A stretch of 64,000 bases of DNA from Paucihalobacter sp036825875 (lineage in GTDB: Bacteria > Bacteroidota > Bacteroidia > Flavobacteriales > Flavobacteriaceae). The notes beneath the pieces are model-generated. The model was not told the origin of the DNA. It worked only from the letters and a program-made list of their open reading frames with translations, and made no database searches. This document shows positions 36,184 through 44,487 of this stretch, in pieces (position 1 is the first letter of the stretch; each line of letters opens with the position of its first letter). The stretch spans positions 61,496-125,495 of the forward strand of contig NZ_DAISXK010000003.1 of NCBI RefSeq assembly GCF_036825875.1. Direction: 5' to 3'. The position numbers were made by a program, and so were the translations under genes.

Positions 36184-36277
36184 ATGGAACCTAATACTAT
36201 CGTATACGCTTCAAAAAAAACAAGTTACAGTATCCTTTTTAGGTGAAAAATTTAATGATTGGTTTAAAAATGTTTAA
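36184..36277 (+). pseudogene. Short frame interrupted at an A8 tract
   Basis: An ATG in good context (aaattATGG), 4 bp after the previous stop, opens a frame MEPNTIVYASKK that reaches a run of eight A at 36213-36220 and stops at TGA 36244-36246. Removing one A would let it run on as QVTVSFLGEKFNDWFKNV to TAA at 36275-36277, 30 residues. Either a small gene broken by slippage, a slippery site, or chance. No family is recognised. Confidence 0.3.
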
Positions 36278-36298
36278 ATGATAAAAATATAGAAACTG

Positions 36299-36892
36299 AT
36301 GAAACGCATTATATTACTAATAATATTTACTGCATTTTTAGCTTTAAATGCTTGCAAAAATGACCAAAATGAAGTCAACAAAGCAAAGTCAATAGTTGAT
36401 GATATAGAAAAAACAATGACGCCGTCCGATCAAATAGCGCTCAAAGATAAAGCGCCTCTGAATAAGCAAGAGCTGGAAGATACATTTCCTGTCAAAATAG
36501 GTGATTATGAAAGGGATTTTATCAATGTTTCAGAAGAAATGGGAACGGCAAAAGGCTCCTTTAATGATGGGCGTATCACATTAAATATTACTGATGCTTC
36601 AGGACCAATGGGCAGCATTATTACCATGTTTAATGCCTTGTATGACCTTAAAGAAACAAATGATGCGTCAGAAAAAACTATTAAAAACAATCAAAAAATC
36701 ATTGAAGTATTTAATAAAGACACCAACGAATCTAGTATCGAATTTATTTACGTGAACCGCTTTCATATTTTTCTTACAGCAAAAGGAATGACCCCAGATG
36801 AACTCTGGAAACTTTTCGAATTTGATAATTACATATCGTCACTACAAGTATTGGACGACTTCGATAATAAAAATACAGACAGAAATCATTAA
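36299..36892 (+). CDS. Lipoprotein, member 2 of a three-paralogue family
   Basis: A 197-residue lipoprotein: signal MKRIILLIIFTAFLALNAC with lipobox Cys19. It is a paralogue of the 35577 and 41732 products by the shared blocks PLNKQELEDTFPVKIGDYER, ITLNITDASGPMGS and FIYVNRFHIFLTAKG. An acidic, Lys-rich N-terminal linker (EVNKAKSIVDDIEKTM) follows the lipid site. It lies 17 bp upstream of the vWA gene. The function is unknown. Two divergent copies in one operon suggest either two partners or diversifying duplication. Confidence 0.75.
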   Translation: MKRIILLIIFTAFLALNACKNDQNEVNKAKSIVDDIEKTMTPSDQIALKDKAPLNKQELEDTFPVKIGDYERDFINVSEEMGTAKGSFNDGRITLNITDASGPMGSIITMFNALYDLKETNDASEKTIKNNQKIIEVFNKDTNESSIEFIYVNRFHIFLTAKGMTPDELWKLFEFDNYISSLQVLDDFDNKNTDRNH

Positions 36893-36909
36893 TTCCAACA
36901 ATTAAAATT

Positions 36910-39900
36910 ATGAAACCACAAAAAGACAACGGTACTACAAGACGAGAGTTTATAGAACAAATGTCATTATTGGGAATGGCATCTTTGCTGCCGTTATCTT
37001 TTTTTAGTTGCAGCACAGAAACTTCAATGGATTATCAAGGTATTGGATTGGCACCTTACAAAATTTGGGAGGAAATGTTAATGGCAATTCAAACCAGTCC
37101 CGATTATTTAGAAGGACGAATGAATAGCTTAATTAAAGAAGGAAACCCCGAAGCGATGTTCAATTTTGTGCGCGATGAAATATATTTATTACCTTCGGCG
37201 CCAAATTCGCTTAAGGGAATGAAAAACACAATGAAATTCGGAATCAATGGCGTACTGCGTTACGGATTTGCAACACCTAGAGAAAAAGCCGAACTTCTAA
37301 ACAACATGTTTAATGATTCAGGAATCTCTTCTAAACTGGTTTTTGAAAGAACAAATATTCAAGCGGAAGAAGTTCCTGCATTTTTTTACCGACCCATTGA
37401 AAGGAATTTTACTCCAAAAATCAGTAAAAAAATTTTAAAACGATGGGCTGATGAAATGGAACAAGAAAATACCGTTATTGAACCTGTTAAAAATATTGAT
37501 AAGGATTTAGAGCAAAGTAATGCTTTGGCCAAACAATTATGGCAGTCTTTGCCGGATACTGATCAAATAAGTTCGCAGTCTTTCGATTTTAGATGGGACA
37601 ATTACAATACGCCAACTGTAGAATTTGCGCATGAAGATAAAACAATGTACGCCCATCTTTTCGATCCGAAGATTAAGTTCGGTGAATTGAAAAATGACAA
37701 TGGTAGCCGAATAACGCAAGCTGATAAAGCAATTTACATAAACGAAAAGATTTCAGTTTCCTTAAGTTTTCGAGATGGTATAAATTTAAGAGATGAAAAA
37801 GAATTGGTTTCAGGTGAATGGTTTGCTCACGAACTTGCCGGAAATCAGATAATCATCAATTTTTTACACGGTTTAACCATAGAAGAACAAGCATTTACCA
37901 ATATTGGAAATTTAAGAGTTTTTACCCCTGTACTTTCGTTTCAATCTTTTGATATGGATGTAAAAGAAATGGAGGAAAAATCATTCATGGGCAATCCTAT
38001 TACGTTAGAAGGAAATAGAATTGATGTATCAGGTGAGACGGCAAAAATCGGGGAGTATCAAATTACTGATAATGAAAATAAAACTTTACAAAAAAGCGTC
38101 CAAGAAATTAAGGCTAAGGCCGTGCCAAATACCTATCCTTTGGTGAAATTAGAAGTAACGCCATTAGACGATCAAGGAGGGTTTATAGAAGGCTTATCAG
38201 CAGCAGATTTTTATATCATAGACAACGATTTACCCATTCCTGCAATGATGGAAAGGAATGAACGCGCGCCGCGAATTTTAGTGCTTTACGATGTTTCTTT
38301 AAGCATGCCTTCGGAATACTATGGCGAGAATATGAAACGGTTTGTCTCAGATCTTGAAAAATCAATCAAGGAAAATTACAAAGATGCCGCAATTACAAAA
38401 TGGGAAACAGATTCATCATTATATTCCTGGTTACTCAAGGCTTCACAAACCAATAATGATTTAATAATTTTTGCAACCGATGGCGACAATGGGGATAAAT
38501 TTAATGAGGACAATTCAAATTTTTACCAAAGCGGACCACCTGCTTTGGTGTTAAATGTAAAAAATTCTGAGGAAAGGCACCGTACCGAATCATTTACAAA
38601 AATGGCAGAAGCAACCAATGGTGCTGTTTTTAATGCTCAAGATCAGAATTTGGTTATTGAGAGCATTGTAGAATTTATCGAATCTATTGAAATTGCACCT
38701 TATATTTTTACCTATTACGTTACAGATAAAGCGGCATCTCATACTGTAAAAATTAGTATCGATGAAAATAGAGTAGAGACGAGGTCTAATTATAAGTTTA
38801 TCAGCTTTCCCCGAAATAACATGGATTTAGGGCAAAGAATCGCTGGACTATACCTAAAAATTAAAGTAGGAAGAAATGAAGTAAACCGAGTATATGCAGG
38901 CTTGGATCCGCACATTGATAAATACAGAAATCCATCTTTTAATGATTTTTTAGATGTTAAATTTCATTTGTTTGGGAGTGCAATACTTAGTTTTGAAGGT
39001 GAAGGACCCACGTTTTCTGCAGCTATTTCCGATGCACTCAAGTATAGATTAAGCACAAGAGAATGGGGAGAAGCAATTATAAAAGAAGATTATAACAAAG
39101 CAAAAGAAATTTTACAACAAGGCAGTTTCGCCAATACCGATCCGTTTTTTGCTTTAATGGCACCATTAAACAATCAGGTAACAGAAGATGCTTATACATT
39201 TTCATCTGGAATTAGAATTGCGATTTTAAAAAATAAAGTTGGACTTGATGGCCAAAAATCAGAAACAAATTTTGATTATTTACCGACTTCAAATTATTCA
39301 ACATTTTCAAAAAACGAACAGGAATCCTTTAAAATTAATTTGAACAAAACAGTTCAATTAGCTATTCGAGAAAAGGAAATTTATGAACAAAGCACTTTTA
39401 CATTGTTGAAGGATAAAAACAGTATTGAAAGGTCAAAGATATTAAAAGAAGACTGGTTTACTGAGCTTTACCGTGAGGGCGAAGACGCTAATTTTTGGTA
39501 CGAGACCATTTATAGAGGTGACGGAAATTTTAGAATTTTTGACACGTCGGCACAAACAAAAGCCTATTGGCAAATTAACTCTAAAACCGGAGAACTCTAC
39601 GGAATATTGCCAAACGGGACAGGAGGTGGTTCTAAATCTACAGAGGAGCAACTACAAGAGCTCAACAAAGTTATAGATTTGTATATGGCACTTTTTACTG
39701 GCATGGGTGTAGCAATTACGCCAATTGGGATTGTGGCTACGTACGGCAAAACCCTTGTAAAACTTTATGCTATTGTTACCGAAGTTTTAATCATTATGGA
39801 TGCGTCTGGTTTAGACGAAAAAGTAGATGCAGCTTTAAAAGAACTTGCCTGTAATATCAACAAAGAAATTATGTTTATGTCGTTGGGAAAGGCAGGCGAA

Positions 39901-39975
39901 ATAATGGGTGGTGTTGACTTATTAATATCCTTAATGGGTGGTGATGGGTTGCCAGGAACAGGCTGCAGTGGCTAA
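36910..39975 (+). CDS. Tat-exported lipoprotein with transglutaminase-like and vWA domains
   Basis: A 1021-residue protein. The N-terminus is a twin-arginine signal (TRREFIEQMSLLGMASLLPL) ending in a lipobox (FFSCS), so it would be exported folded and lipidated. Residues about 80-150 resemble the transglutaminase-like fold (FATPREKAELLNNMFNDSGISSKLVFE), but the expected Cys before KA is not there, so catalysis is unlikely. Residues about 450-600 form a von Willebrand A domain with a complete DxSxS site (LYDVSLSMPS) and FATDGDNGD, able to bind a divalent metal. Near the C-terminus is a hydrophobic Gly-rich segment (about 925-970) that may enter membranes. It is the last gene of the cytolysin operon. 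Its role is probably adhesion or assembly on the pore complex. Confidence 0.75.
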   Translation: MKPQKDNGTTRREFIEQMSLLGMASLLPLSFFSCSTETSMDYQGIGLAPYKIWEEMLMAIQTSPDYLEGRMNSLIKEGNPEAMFNFVRDEIYLLPSAPNSLKGMKNTMKFGINGVLRYGFATPREKAELLNNMFNDSGISSKLVFERTNIQAEEVPAFFYRPIERNFTPKISKKILKRWADEMEQENTVIEPVKNIDKDLEQSNALAKQLWQSLPDTDQISSQSFDFRWDNYNTPTVEFAHEDKTMYAHLFDPKIKFGELKNDNGSRITQADKAIYINEKISVSLSFRDGINLRDEKELVSGEWFAHELAGNQIIINFLHGLTIEEQAFTNIGNLRVFTPVLSFQSFDMDVKEMEEKSFMGNPITLEGNRIDVSGETAKIGEYQITDNENKTLQKSVQEIKAKAVPNTYPLVKLEVTPLDDQGGFIEGLSAADFYIIDNDLPIPAMMERNERAPRILVLYDVSLSMPSEYYGENMKRFVSDLEKSIKENYKDAAITKWETDSSLYSWLLKASQTNNDLIIFATDGDNGDKFNEDNSNFYQSGPPALVLNVKNSEERHRTESFTKMAEATNGAVFNAQDQNLVIESIVEFIESIEIAPYIFTYYVTDKAASHTVKISIDENRVETRSNYKFISFPRNNMDLGQRIAGLYLKIKVGRNEVNRVYAGLDPHIDKYRNPSFNDFLDVKFHLFGSAILSFEGEGPTFSAAISDALKYRLSTREWGEAIIKEDYNKAKEILQQGSFANTDPFFALMAPLNNQVTEDAYTFSSGIRIAILKNKVGLDGQKSETNFDYLPTSNYSTFSKNEQESFKINLNKTVQLAIREKEIYEQSTFTLLKDKNSIERSKILKEDWFTELYREGEDANFWYETIYRGDGNFRIFDTSAQTKAYWQINSKTGELYGILPNGTGGGSKSTEEQLQELNKVIDLYMALFTGMGVAITPIGIVATYGKTLVKLYAIVTEVLIIMDASGLDEKVDAALKELACNINKEIMFMSLGKAGEIMGGVDLLISLMGGDGLPGTGCSG

Positions 39976-40145
39976 TTTAAAAAATGAATTACGATAAGAT
40001 TACTATGGTCAGGTAATTTCATTTAGAATATTACTCCACGTTTTTAAAATCCGATTTATTTCTTTTTAATTGTGTTTTTTGATTACAATTAAAATGCACC
40101 TTGTTTTGTTGAATTAAACTCCCACGAAATATTTCCAAAACACTT

Positions 40146-40246
40146 CTTATTAACAAAAAAAGCCTCGAAATCGCTATAAATGTTACATATGTTATAGCAT
40201 TTGTTACATATGTGATAGTCCGATTGGTAGTTTTGATAAACCTTTG
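40146..40246 (+). promoter_or_regulatory. Direct-repeat promoter module, copy C
   Basis: TGTTACATATGTTATAG at 40181-40197 and TGTTACATATGTGATAG at 40202-40218, 21-bp period, then 20 bp to AACCTTTG at 40239-40246. The upstream flank TTATTAACAAAAAAAGCC equals copy B. It drives the six-gene operon from 40334; the leader is about 80 nt. The rest of the 358-bp gap shows only weak similarity to the region upstream of copy B. Confidence 0.85.
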
Positions 40247-40333
40247 TACCAATATACTGATTGGGTTTTCACCTTAGATATGAAATTGTGAACAAGCCAA
40301 AAAAGATTTAACTAAACTCAAAATTACATACAA

Positions 40334-41149
40334 ATGAAAACAAAATTAATCTTGATAGCATTTTTAAGTTCTATGCTATTTACGAACAATGCAGAAGCAC
40401 AATTTCTTAAAAAACTAAAACAGAAAGTTGAAGACCGAGTTGAGCAAACTGTGATCAACAAAACGGCCGAAAAGGCAGCAGAAAAAGCGAGCAGATCTAT
40501 GGATAAAGTTTTTGATCCAAGTTTTGGCGGTAAACAAGGCAAAAAAGTAGTGCCGCAAAATTTACCAGAAAGCTTCAGTTTTGAATACAAATATCAACTT
40601 AAAATTTCTACAGGAAAGGATCAAGTGAATATGGACTACATGCTCAAACCAGGCGCTAGTTATCTAGGAATTACAATGGATGTTGGCCCTAAAATGTTTA
40701 TGATAATGGATGGTGAACAAAACCTAAGCTACATGTTTATTGACTCCAACGACAATAAAATTTGTACCGCAACCTCTTTAGATATTACCGAAGATCTTGA
40801 TGATGAACTTAACTATCTTGATAACTATACCATTACCACTTTGCCCAATAAAACCTTTCTAGGCTACGACTGTGCTGGAATGCAAATGGAAAATGACGAT
40901 TATGTATTTATTATGTACTATACCAATGAAGCACCAGTAAGTTTTAACGATGTCTTTAAAACCGATCCAGATAGAATCCCTGTAGCATTGAGGAGCCATT
41001 TTCACGATAACCAGAACTCCTTAATGATGTATATGGACATGAAGGATAAAAAAAATAAAGGCAAAAAAAACACCTCAGGAACGATGGAATGTACGTCTTT
41101 GGAAACGATCAATTTTGAGTTAAGTACTGCTGGTTATAAATTAATGTAA
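40334..41149 (+). CDS. Secreted DUF4412-like protein
   Basis: A 271-residue protein with a signal peptide (MKTKLILIAFLSSMLFTNNAEAQ). A basic/acidic helical segment follows (FLKKLKQKVEDRVEQTVINKTAEKAAEKAS), then a beta-rich domain resembling DUF4412 (FSFEYKYQLKIST, MDYMLKPGASYLGI, MFMIMDGEQNLSYMF, FLGYDCAGMQMENDDY). The domain is Met-rich and lipocalin- or LolA-like in pattern; function unknown. The C-terminal part is Lys-rich (DKKNKGKKNTSG). First gene of the operon behind module C. Confidence 0.75.
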   Translation: MKTKLILIAFLSSMLFTNNAEAQFLKKLKQKVEDRVEQTVINKTAEKAAEKASRSMDKVFDPSFGGKQGKKVVPQNLPESFSFEYKYQLKISTGKDQVNMDYMLKPGASYLGITMDVGPKMFMIMDGEQNLSYMFIDSNDNKICTATSLDITEDLDDELNYLDNYTITTLPNKTFLGYDCAGMQMENDDYVFIMYYTNEAPVSFNDVFKTDPDRIPVALRSHFHDNQNSLMMYMDMKDKKNKGKKNTSGTMECTSLETINFELSTAGYKLM

Positions 41150-41154
41150 AAATT

Positions 41155-41709
41155 ATGGCAATGAAACTCATCAATTCTTTAATTGCAATAACAGTTGCAC
41201 TTATTTTTTTAGGTGCAAAACAATGGGACGGATCCAAAAATGAAACCTCAAACCAAAACGAAACAAAGGCTTATTTTTTGAAAGCCAAGGTGAACGGAAT
41301 ATGGACTGAATTTAACGATGCCGATCAGCTCAGCGCTAGTTTTGGTCCCTACATAGACAATGTTTATGACGGTGTTTTAAGCGCATCAAAAGCAGATGAA
41401 GAAGACTCTTCTGTTTTAAACAGTATGTCGATAATTATAAGACAAACCGGAAAAATTGGTGTAGGAAGTTACTCCGGAGGAAAACAATTTGAATACGGCT
41501 TTAAAGGCGTAACACTTGCGTATATGGACGCCTCTGAGTCGTCTATGTACATCACAGATGTGACCAATCCTGACTCATTTTTAAAAATTAATGAGCTTAC
41601 CGAAACTTTTATTAAAGGGACATTTTCGGGAGCATTGATAAATCCAGTGAACAGGCGAAAAATTGCAATCACTGATGGTGAGTTTTTTATCAAAAGCGAA
41701 CAATATTAA
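41155..41709 (+). CDS. Small secreted protein, DUF6252-like
   Basis: A 184-residue protein (ATG 41155; a second ATG at 41161 is equally possible). The N-terminal helix (LINSLIAITVALIFLGAK) is a signal or anchor without a lipobox Cys. The mature part is a beta-sandwich-like sequence (YFLKAKVNGIWTEFNDADQL, SMSIIIRQTGKIGVGSYSGG, GTFSGALINPVNRRKIAITDGEFFI) of the kind seen in many Bacteroidota lipoproteins called DUF6252; the match is from memory and approximate. 5 bp after the previous gene. Confidence 0.65.
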   Translation: MAMKLINSLIAITVALIFLGAKQWDGSKNETSNQNETKAYFLKAKVNGIWTEFNDADQLSASFGPYIDNVYDGVLSASKADEEDSSVLNSMSIIIRQTGKIGVGSYSGGKQFEYGFKGVTLAYMDASESSMYITDVTNPDSFLKINELTETFIKGTFSGALINPVNRRKIAITDGEFFIKSEQY

Positions 41710-41731
41710 TAGCACCTTTAAATAAGATAAA

Positions 41732-42331
41732 ATGAAACTCACTAAAATCATTCTCCATGTTATAATAACACTTACCGTGTTGGGATGTAATAATTCTAAA
41801 GCTGATAAAATTGCTAAGGAATTTGAAATTTCTGACAATAATAATGCTTGGCTTGTAAAACTATCAGAGCAAAGCCCGCTTAATGCCGAAGAATTGGCCA
41901 GACTTTTTCCCACTGAATTACAAGGCATGCCACTTCTAGGAACTGAAAGTGTAGGCGTGCAAACTGTTGTAGGCACCTATAGTAAAAATATTGATCCAGA
42001 TTATACCAGCAGCACCATTGCATTAACCCTGGTTGATGGCGCAGGAACTAACGGAATGCCACACGTGAATGCCATTTTTAAACAATTAAATAATAACATC
42101 AATCAATCTTTTGACGGTGGTTGGGCCAAAACCACCTTGCATAACAACCAAAGAATTTTAGTTAAAGAACAAACAAAAACAGAAACAACCGGCATTCAGT
42201 CTACTGTAACCTCAAGTATTGATATGATAAAAAATCAGAGATTTCATATTAATCTAACCGGAAGGCATGTGCCAGGTAACCAATTAACCAGGGCTTTAGA
42301 TGAGGTGATAGAGCTTTCCTTCCCGGAATAA
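41732..42331 (+). CDS. Lipoprotein, member 3 of a three-paralogue family
   Basis: A 199-residue lipoprotein: signal MKLTKIILHVIITLTVLGC with lipobox VLGC. It is a paralogue of the two lipoproteins in the cytolysin operon (blocks PLNAEELARLFPTELQGMP, IALTLVDGAGTNGMP, RFHINLTGRH). Its N-terminal signal is closest to member 1 (both start MKL-x-K). Its presence in a separate operon under the same promoter module ties the two operons together functionally. Confidence 0.75.
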   Translation: MKLTKIILHVIITLTVLGCNNSKADKIAKEFEISDNNNAWLVKLSEQSPLNAEELARLFPTELQGMPLLGTESVGVQTVVGTYSKNIDPDYTSSTIALTLVDGAGTNGMPHVNAIFKQLNNNINQSFDGGWAKTTLHNNQRILVKEQTKTETTGIQSTVTSSIDMIKNQRFHINLTGRHVPGNQLTRALDEVIELSFPE

Positions 42332-42344
42332 ACCTTTAGAAATT

Positions 42345-43727
42345 ATGAAAACAAAAATTACAATTTTACTATCCATTTTAATTTGGGTTGCCCAATTCGC
42401 CCAAAGTCAAGATTTTATTACCGAATGGACATTTCCTTCAGCCTCAACGCAATTACGGTTCAATGCATTAACATCTAATGGTCCAGTCAATTACACTTGG
42501 TCGGCCAGTCCTTCAGGAAATAGTGGATCTGGGAGTTTTACTAGAGCAACCTCTGGTGCCGTGACATTAAGTGGTTTAACCATAATGGCTGGCGATGTGG
42601 TTACCTTAATAATGGCGCCTACAAATTTGAGGAGGTTTTATATTAACTTCGGATCAGATCGGTTACTCTTAACAAATGTAAACCAATGGGGTGAAGTGAC
42701 TTGGACGAGCATGCAGGATGCCTTCCGGGGCTGCCAAAACTTGCAGATTTCTGCTACGGATGCGCCTAATTTATCGGAGGTGTTAAATATGTCCTCGATG
42801 TTTCGACTTTGCTCAGTCCTCAATAGTCCATCCAATATTAATAGTTGGAATACAGGTTCAGTTACAAATATGAGTTTTATGTTTACATATGCCGATTCTT
42901 TCAATCAAGATATTGGCAATTGGAATACGTCATCTGTTACTACTATGAAAGAGATGTTTTTTCAGGCTATGGACTTCAATCAAGACATAGGTAATTGGGA
43001 TACGTCTTCCGCCATTGATATGAGTTTTATGTTTGTAAATACCACATCCTTTAATCAAGATATAGGTAACTGGAATACGGCTACGGTTACCGATATGAGT
43101 TTTATGTTTACTGGCGCGCTTGCGTTCAATCAAAATATAAGCAATTGGAATACGGCATTAGTTACTAATATGCAGGCTATGCTAAACACGGCGCCCTCTT
43201 TTAATCAAAATTTAGGAAACTGGATGTTGAATGCAAATGTAGATGTGAGTAGCATGCTTAATAATAACGGTATTGACTGTGACAACTATTCGGCAACTCT
43301 AATAGGATGGCATGTTAATAATCCATCAGTAACCAACAGAATTTTAGGTGCCTCAGGAAGATTATATGGTACCAGTGCATTAGCAGCAAGAGAAACACTT
43401 GTTAATGGCCGTGGATGGGTCATTAATGGAGATTCTGCTACTGGTGAGGCATGCGACGCTGCACTTTCTATAGATTCAATTTCACTTTTAAACAATGAAG
43501 TACTAATATACCCCAATCCATCAACCGAAACATTCACCCTAAAGTTTGAAAGTGTTCAGCCTAAAGTTGACATTTTAGTTTTCAATATTAACGGACAAAT
43601 TATTTTAAATCAATCTTTTGAAAATACCGATTTAATCAACGTTGATCTTAAAGAAACTAGAGGTGTTTATTTTATAAACATTAATTCTGGCCAGCAAGCG
43701 CATACGCAAAAATTAATTAAAATTTAA
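42345..43727 (+). CDS. BspA-like (DUF285) repeat protein with T9SS sorting domain
   Basis: A 460-residue surface protein. It has a signal peptide (to FAQSQ). DUF285-type repeats of about 25 residues run from about 130 to 300, with the hallmark NMSFMFTYADSFNQDIGNWNTSSVT repeated five times. This is the same family as Bacteroides BspA-type and Mycoplasma lipoprotein repeats, which adopt leucine-rich-repeat-like solenoids and bind host or matrix proteins. The C-terminal type A sorting domain is VLIYPNPSTETFTLKF...GVYFINI. It is exported by type IX secretion. 13 bp after the third lipoprotein gene. Confidence 0.88.
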   Translation: MKTKITILLSILIWVAQFAQSQDFITEWTFPSASTQLRFNALTSNGPVNYTWSASPSGNSGSGSFTRATSGAVTLSGLTIMAGDVVTLIMAPTNLRRFYINFGSDRLLLTNVNQWGEVTWTSMQDAFRGCQNLQISATDAPNLSEVLNMSSMFRLCSVLNSPSNINSWNTGSVTNMSFMFTYADSFNQDIGNWNTSSVTTMKEMFFQAMDFNQDIGNWDTSSAIDMSFMFVNTTSFNQDIGNWNTATVTDMSFMFTGALAFNQNISNWNTALVTNMQAMLNTAPSFNQNLGNWMLNANVDVSSMLNNNGIDCDNYSATLIGWHVNNPSVTNRILGASGRLYGTSALAARETLVNGRGWVINGDSATGEACDAALSIDSISLLNNEVLIYPNPSTETFTLKFESVQPKVDILVFNINGQIILNQSFENTDLINVDLKETRGVYFININSGQQAHTQKLIKI

Positions 43728-43755
43728 AAAGTGTATTCATCTTAAATCGACACTT

Positions 43756-44469
43756 ATGAAAACAAAATTAATCCTCCTCATACTTTTTATTCTCTTATGC
43801 GACGAACTACAGGCCCAAAGCTTTAATACCAAATTAGACAATCACCAAAAAGGCCTTCCTGAGATGGATTTTATAATTATGCCGTTTGATATTAGCTATC
43901 GTGTGAGTCTTGGCACTCTCAAAACTGATGGTACTTTGGAAGTAAAAATTCCAGAGTTTTCAGACATTCAGTTGCCACCAAATATGAACAACGATAATAT
44001 GTTAAAATTCGATGACCTCATCAATTTGCGATGTGGTAATATTTCAGACTTAAATACAAGTGAAAGTCTAAAAGGTTTTAAAGGAGGTTATTTCGCGCTG
44101 TGGAGTAAAACCAAAAGAAACGGTTGGGCAGGAAGTGTGTTTGCAGTTTCAAACAAAGATTTGATACCCTGGTTGGAGGATGATGCTTATATGCAACCTG
44201 TACTGGGCTCTTACTTTGAACTTATTTACGTTACAGAAGATGCTGAAATTAAAGCAACTTGCGGAAACACTTGGGACATTGCGAACTTAACCATTCATAT
44301 GGATTATGAGTTCGATTTAAGCTTAAAAAAAGGATACAACTTAATTGAATACGAAATTCTAGACATATTCGAAACCAATTCCCAAGACGTAACTAATAAA
44401 CCTAATAAGATTATAGTTAAAACGCCAGTTGATTTTTCAAAAATTATCTGGACAGCAAAATATTTCTAA
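43756..44469 (+). CDS. Secreted protein, paralogue of the 34785 product
   Basis: A 237-residue protein with a signal peptide (MKTKLILLILFILLCDELQAQ). It aligns by eye with the 255-residue partner of the cytolysin over the C-terminal two-thirds (SYFELIYVTEDAEIKATC; FDLSLKKGYNLIEYEI; final aromatic WTAKYF against WYVLD). Both keep paired Cys residues (one near RCGN / TCEY and one near KATC / KGSC), possibly a disulfide. Function unknown; the duplication across the two operons suggests a partner-specific adaptor. Confidence 0.72.
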   Translation: MKTKLILLILFILLCDELQAQSFNTKLDNHQKGLPEMDFIIMPFDISYRVSLGTLKTDGTLEVKIPEFSDIQLPPNMNNDNMLKFDDLINLRCGNISDLNTSESLKGFKGGYFALWSKTKRNGWAGSVFAVSNKDLIPWLEDDAYMQPVLGSYFELIYVTEDAEIKATCGNTWDIANLTIHMDYEFDLSLKKGYNLIEYEILDIFETNSQDVTNKPNKIIVKTPVDFSKIIWTAKYF

Positions 44470-44487
44470 TCATTAAATTTTAAAACC

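Noticed and set aside
30703..40218. CRISPR-like interpretation of the repeated TGTTACATATGTKATAG units
   Set aside because: Only two units per site, a 4-bp spacer that is the same in all copies, a fixed promoter position and no cas genes; a regulatory module explains it.
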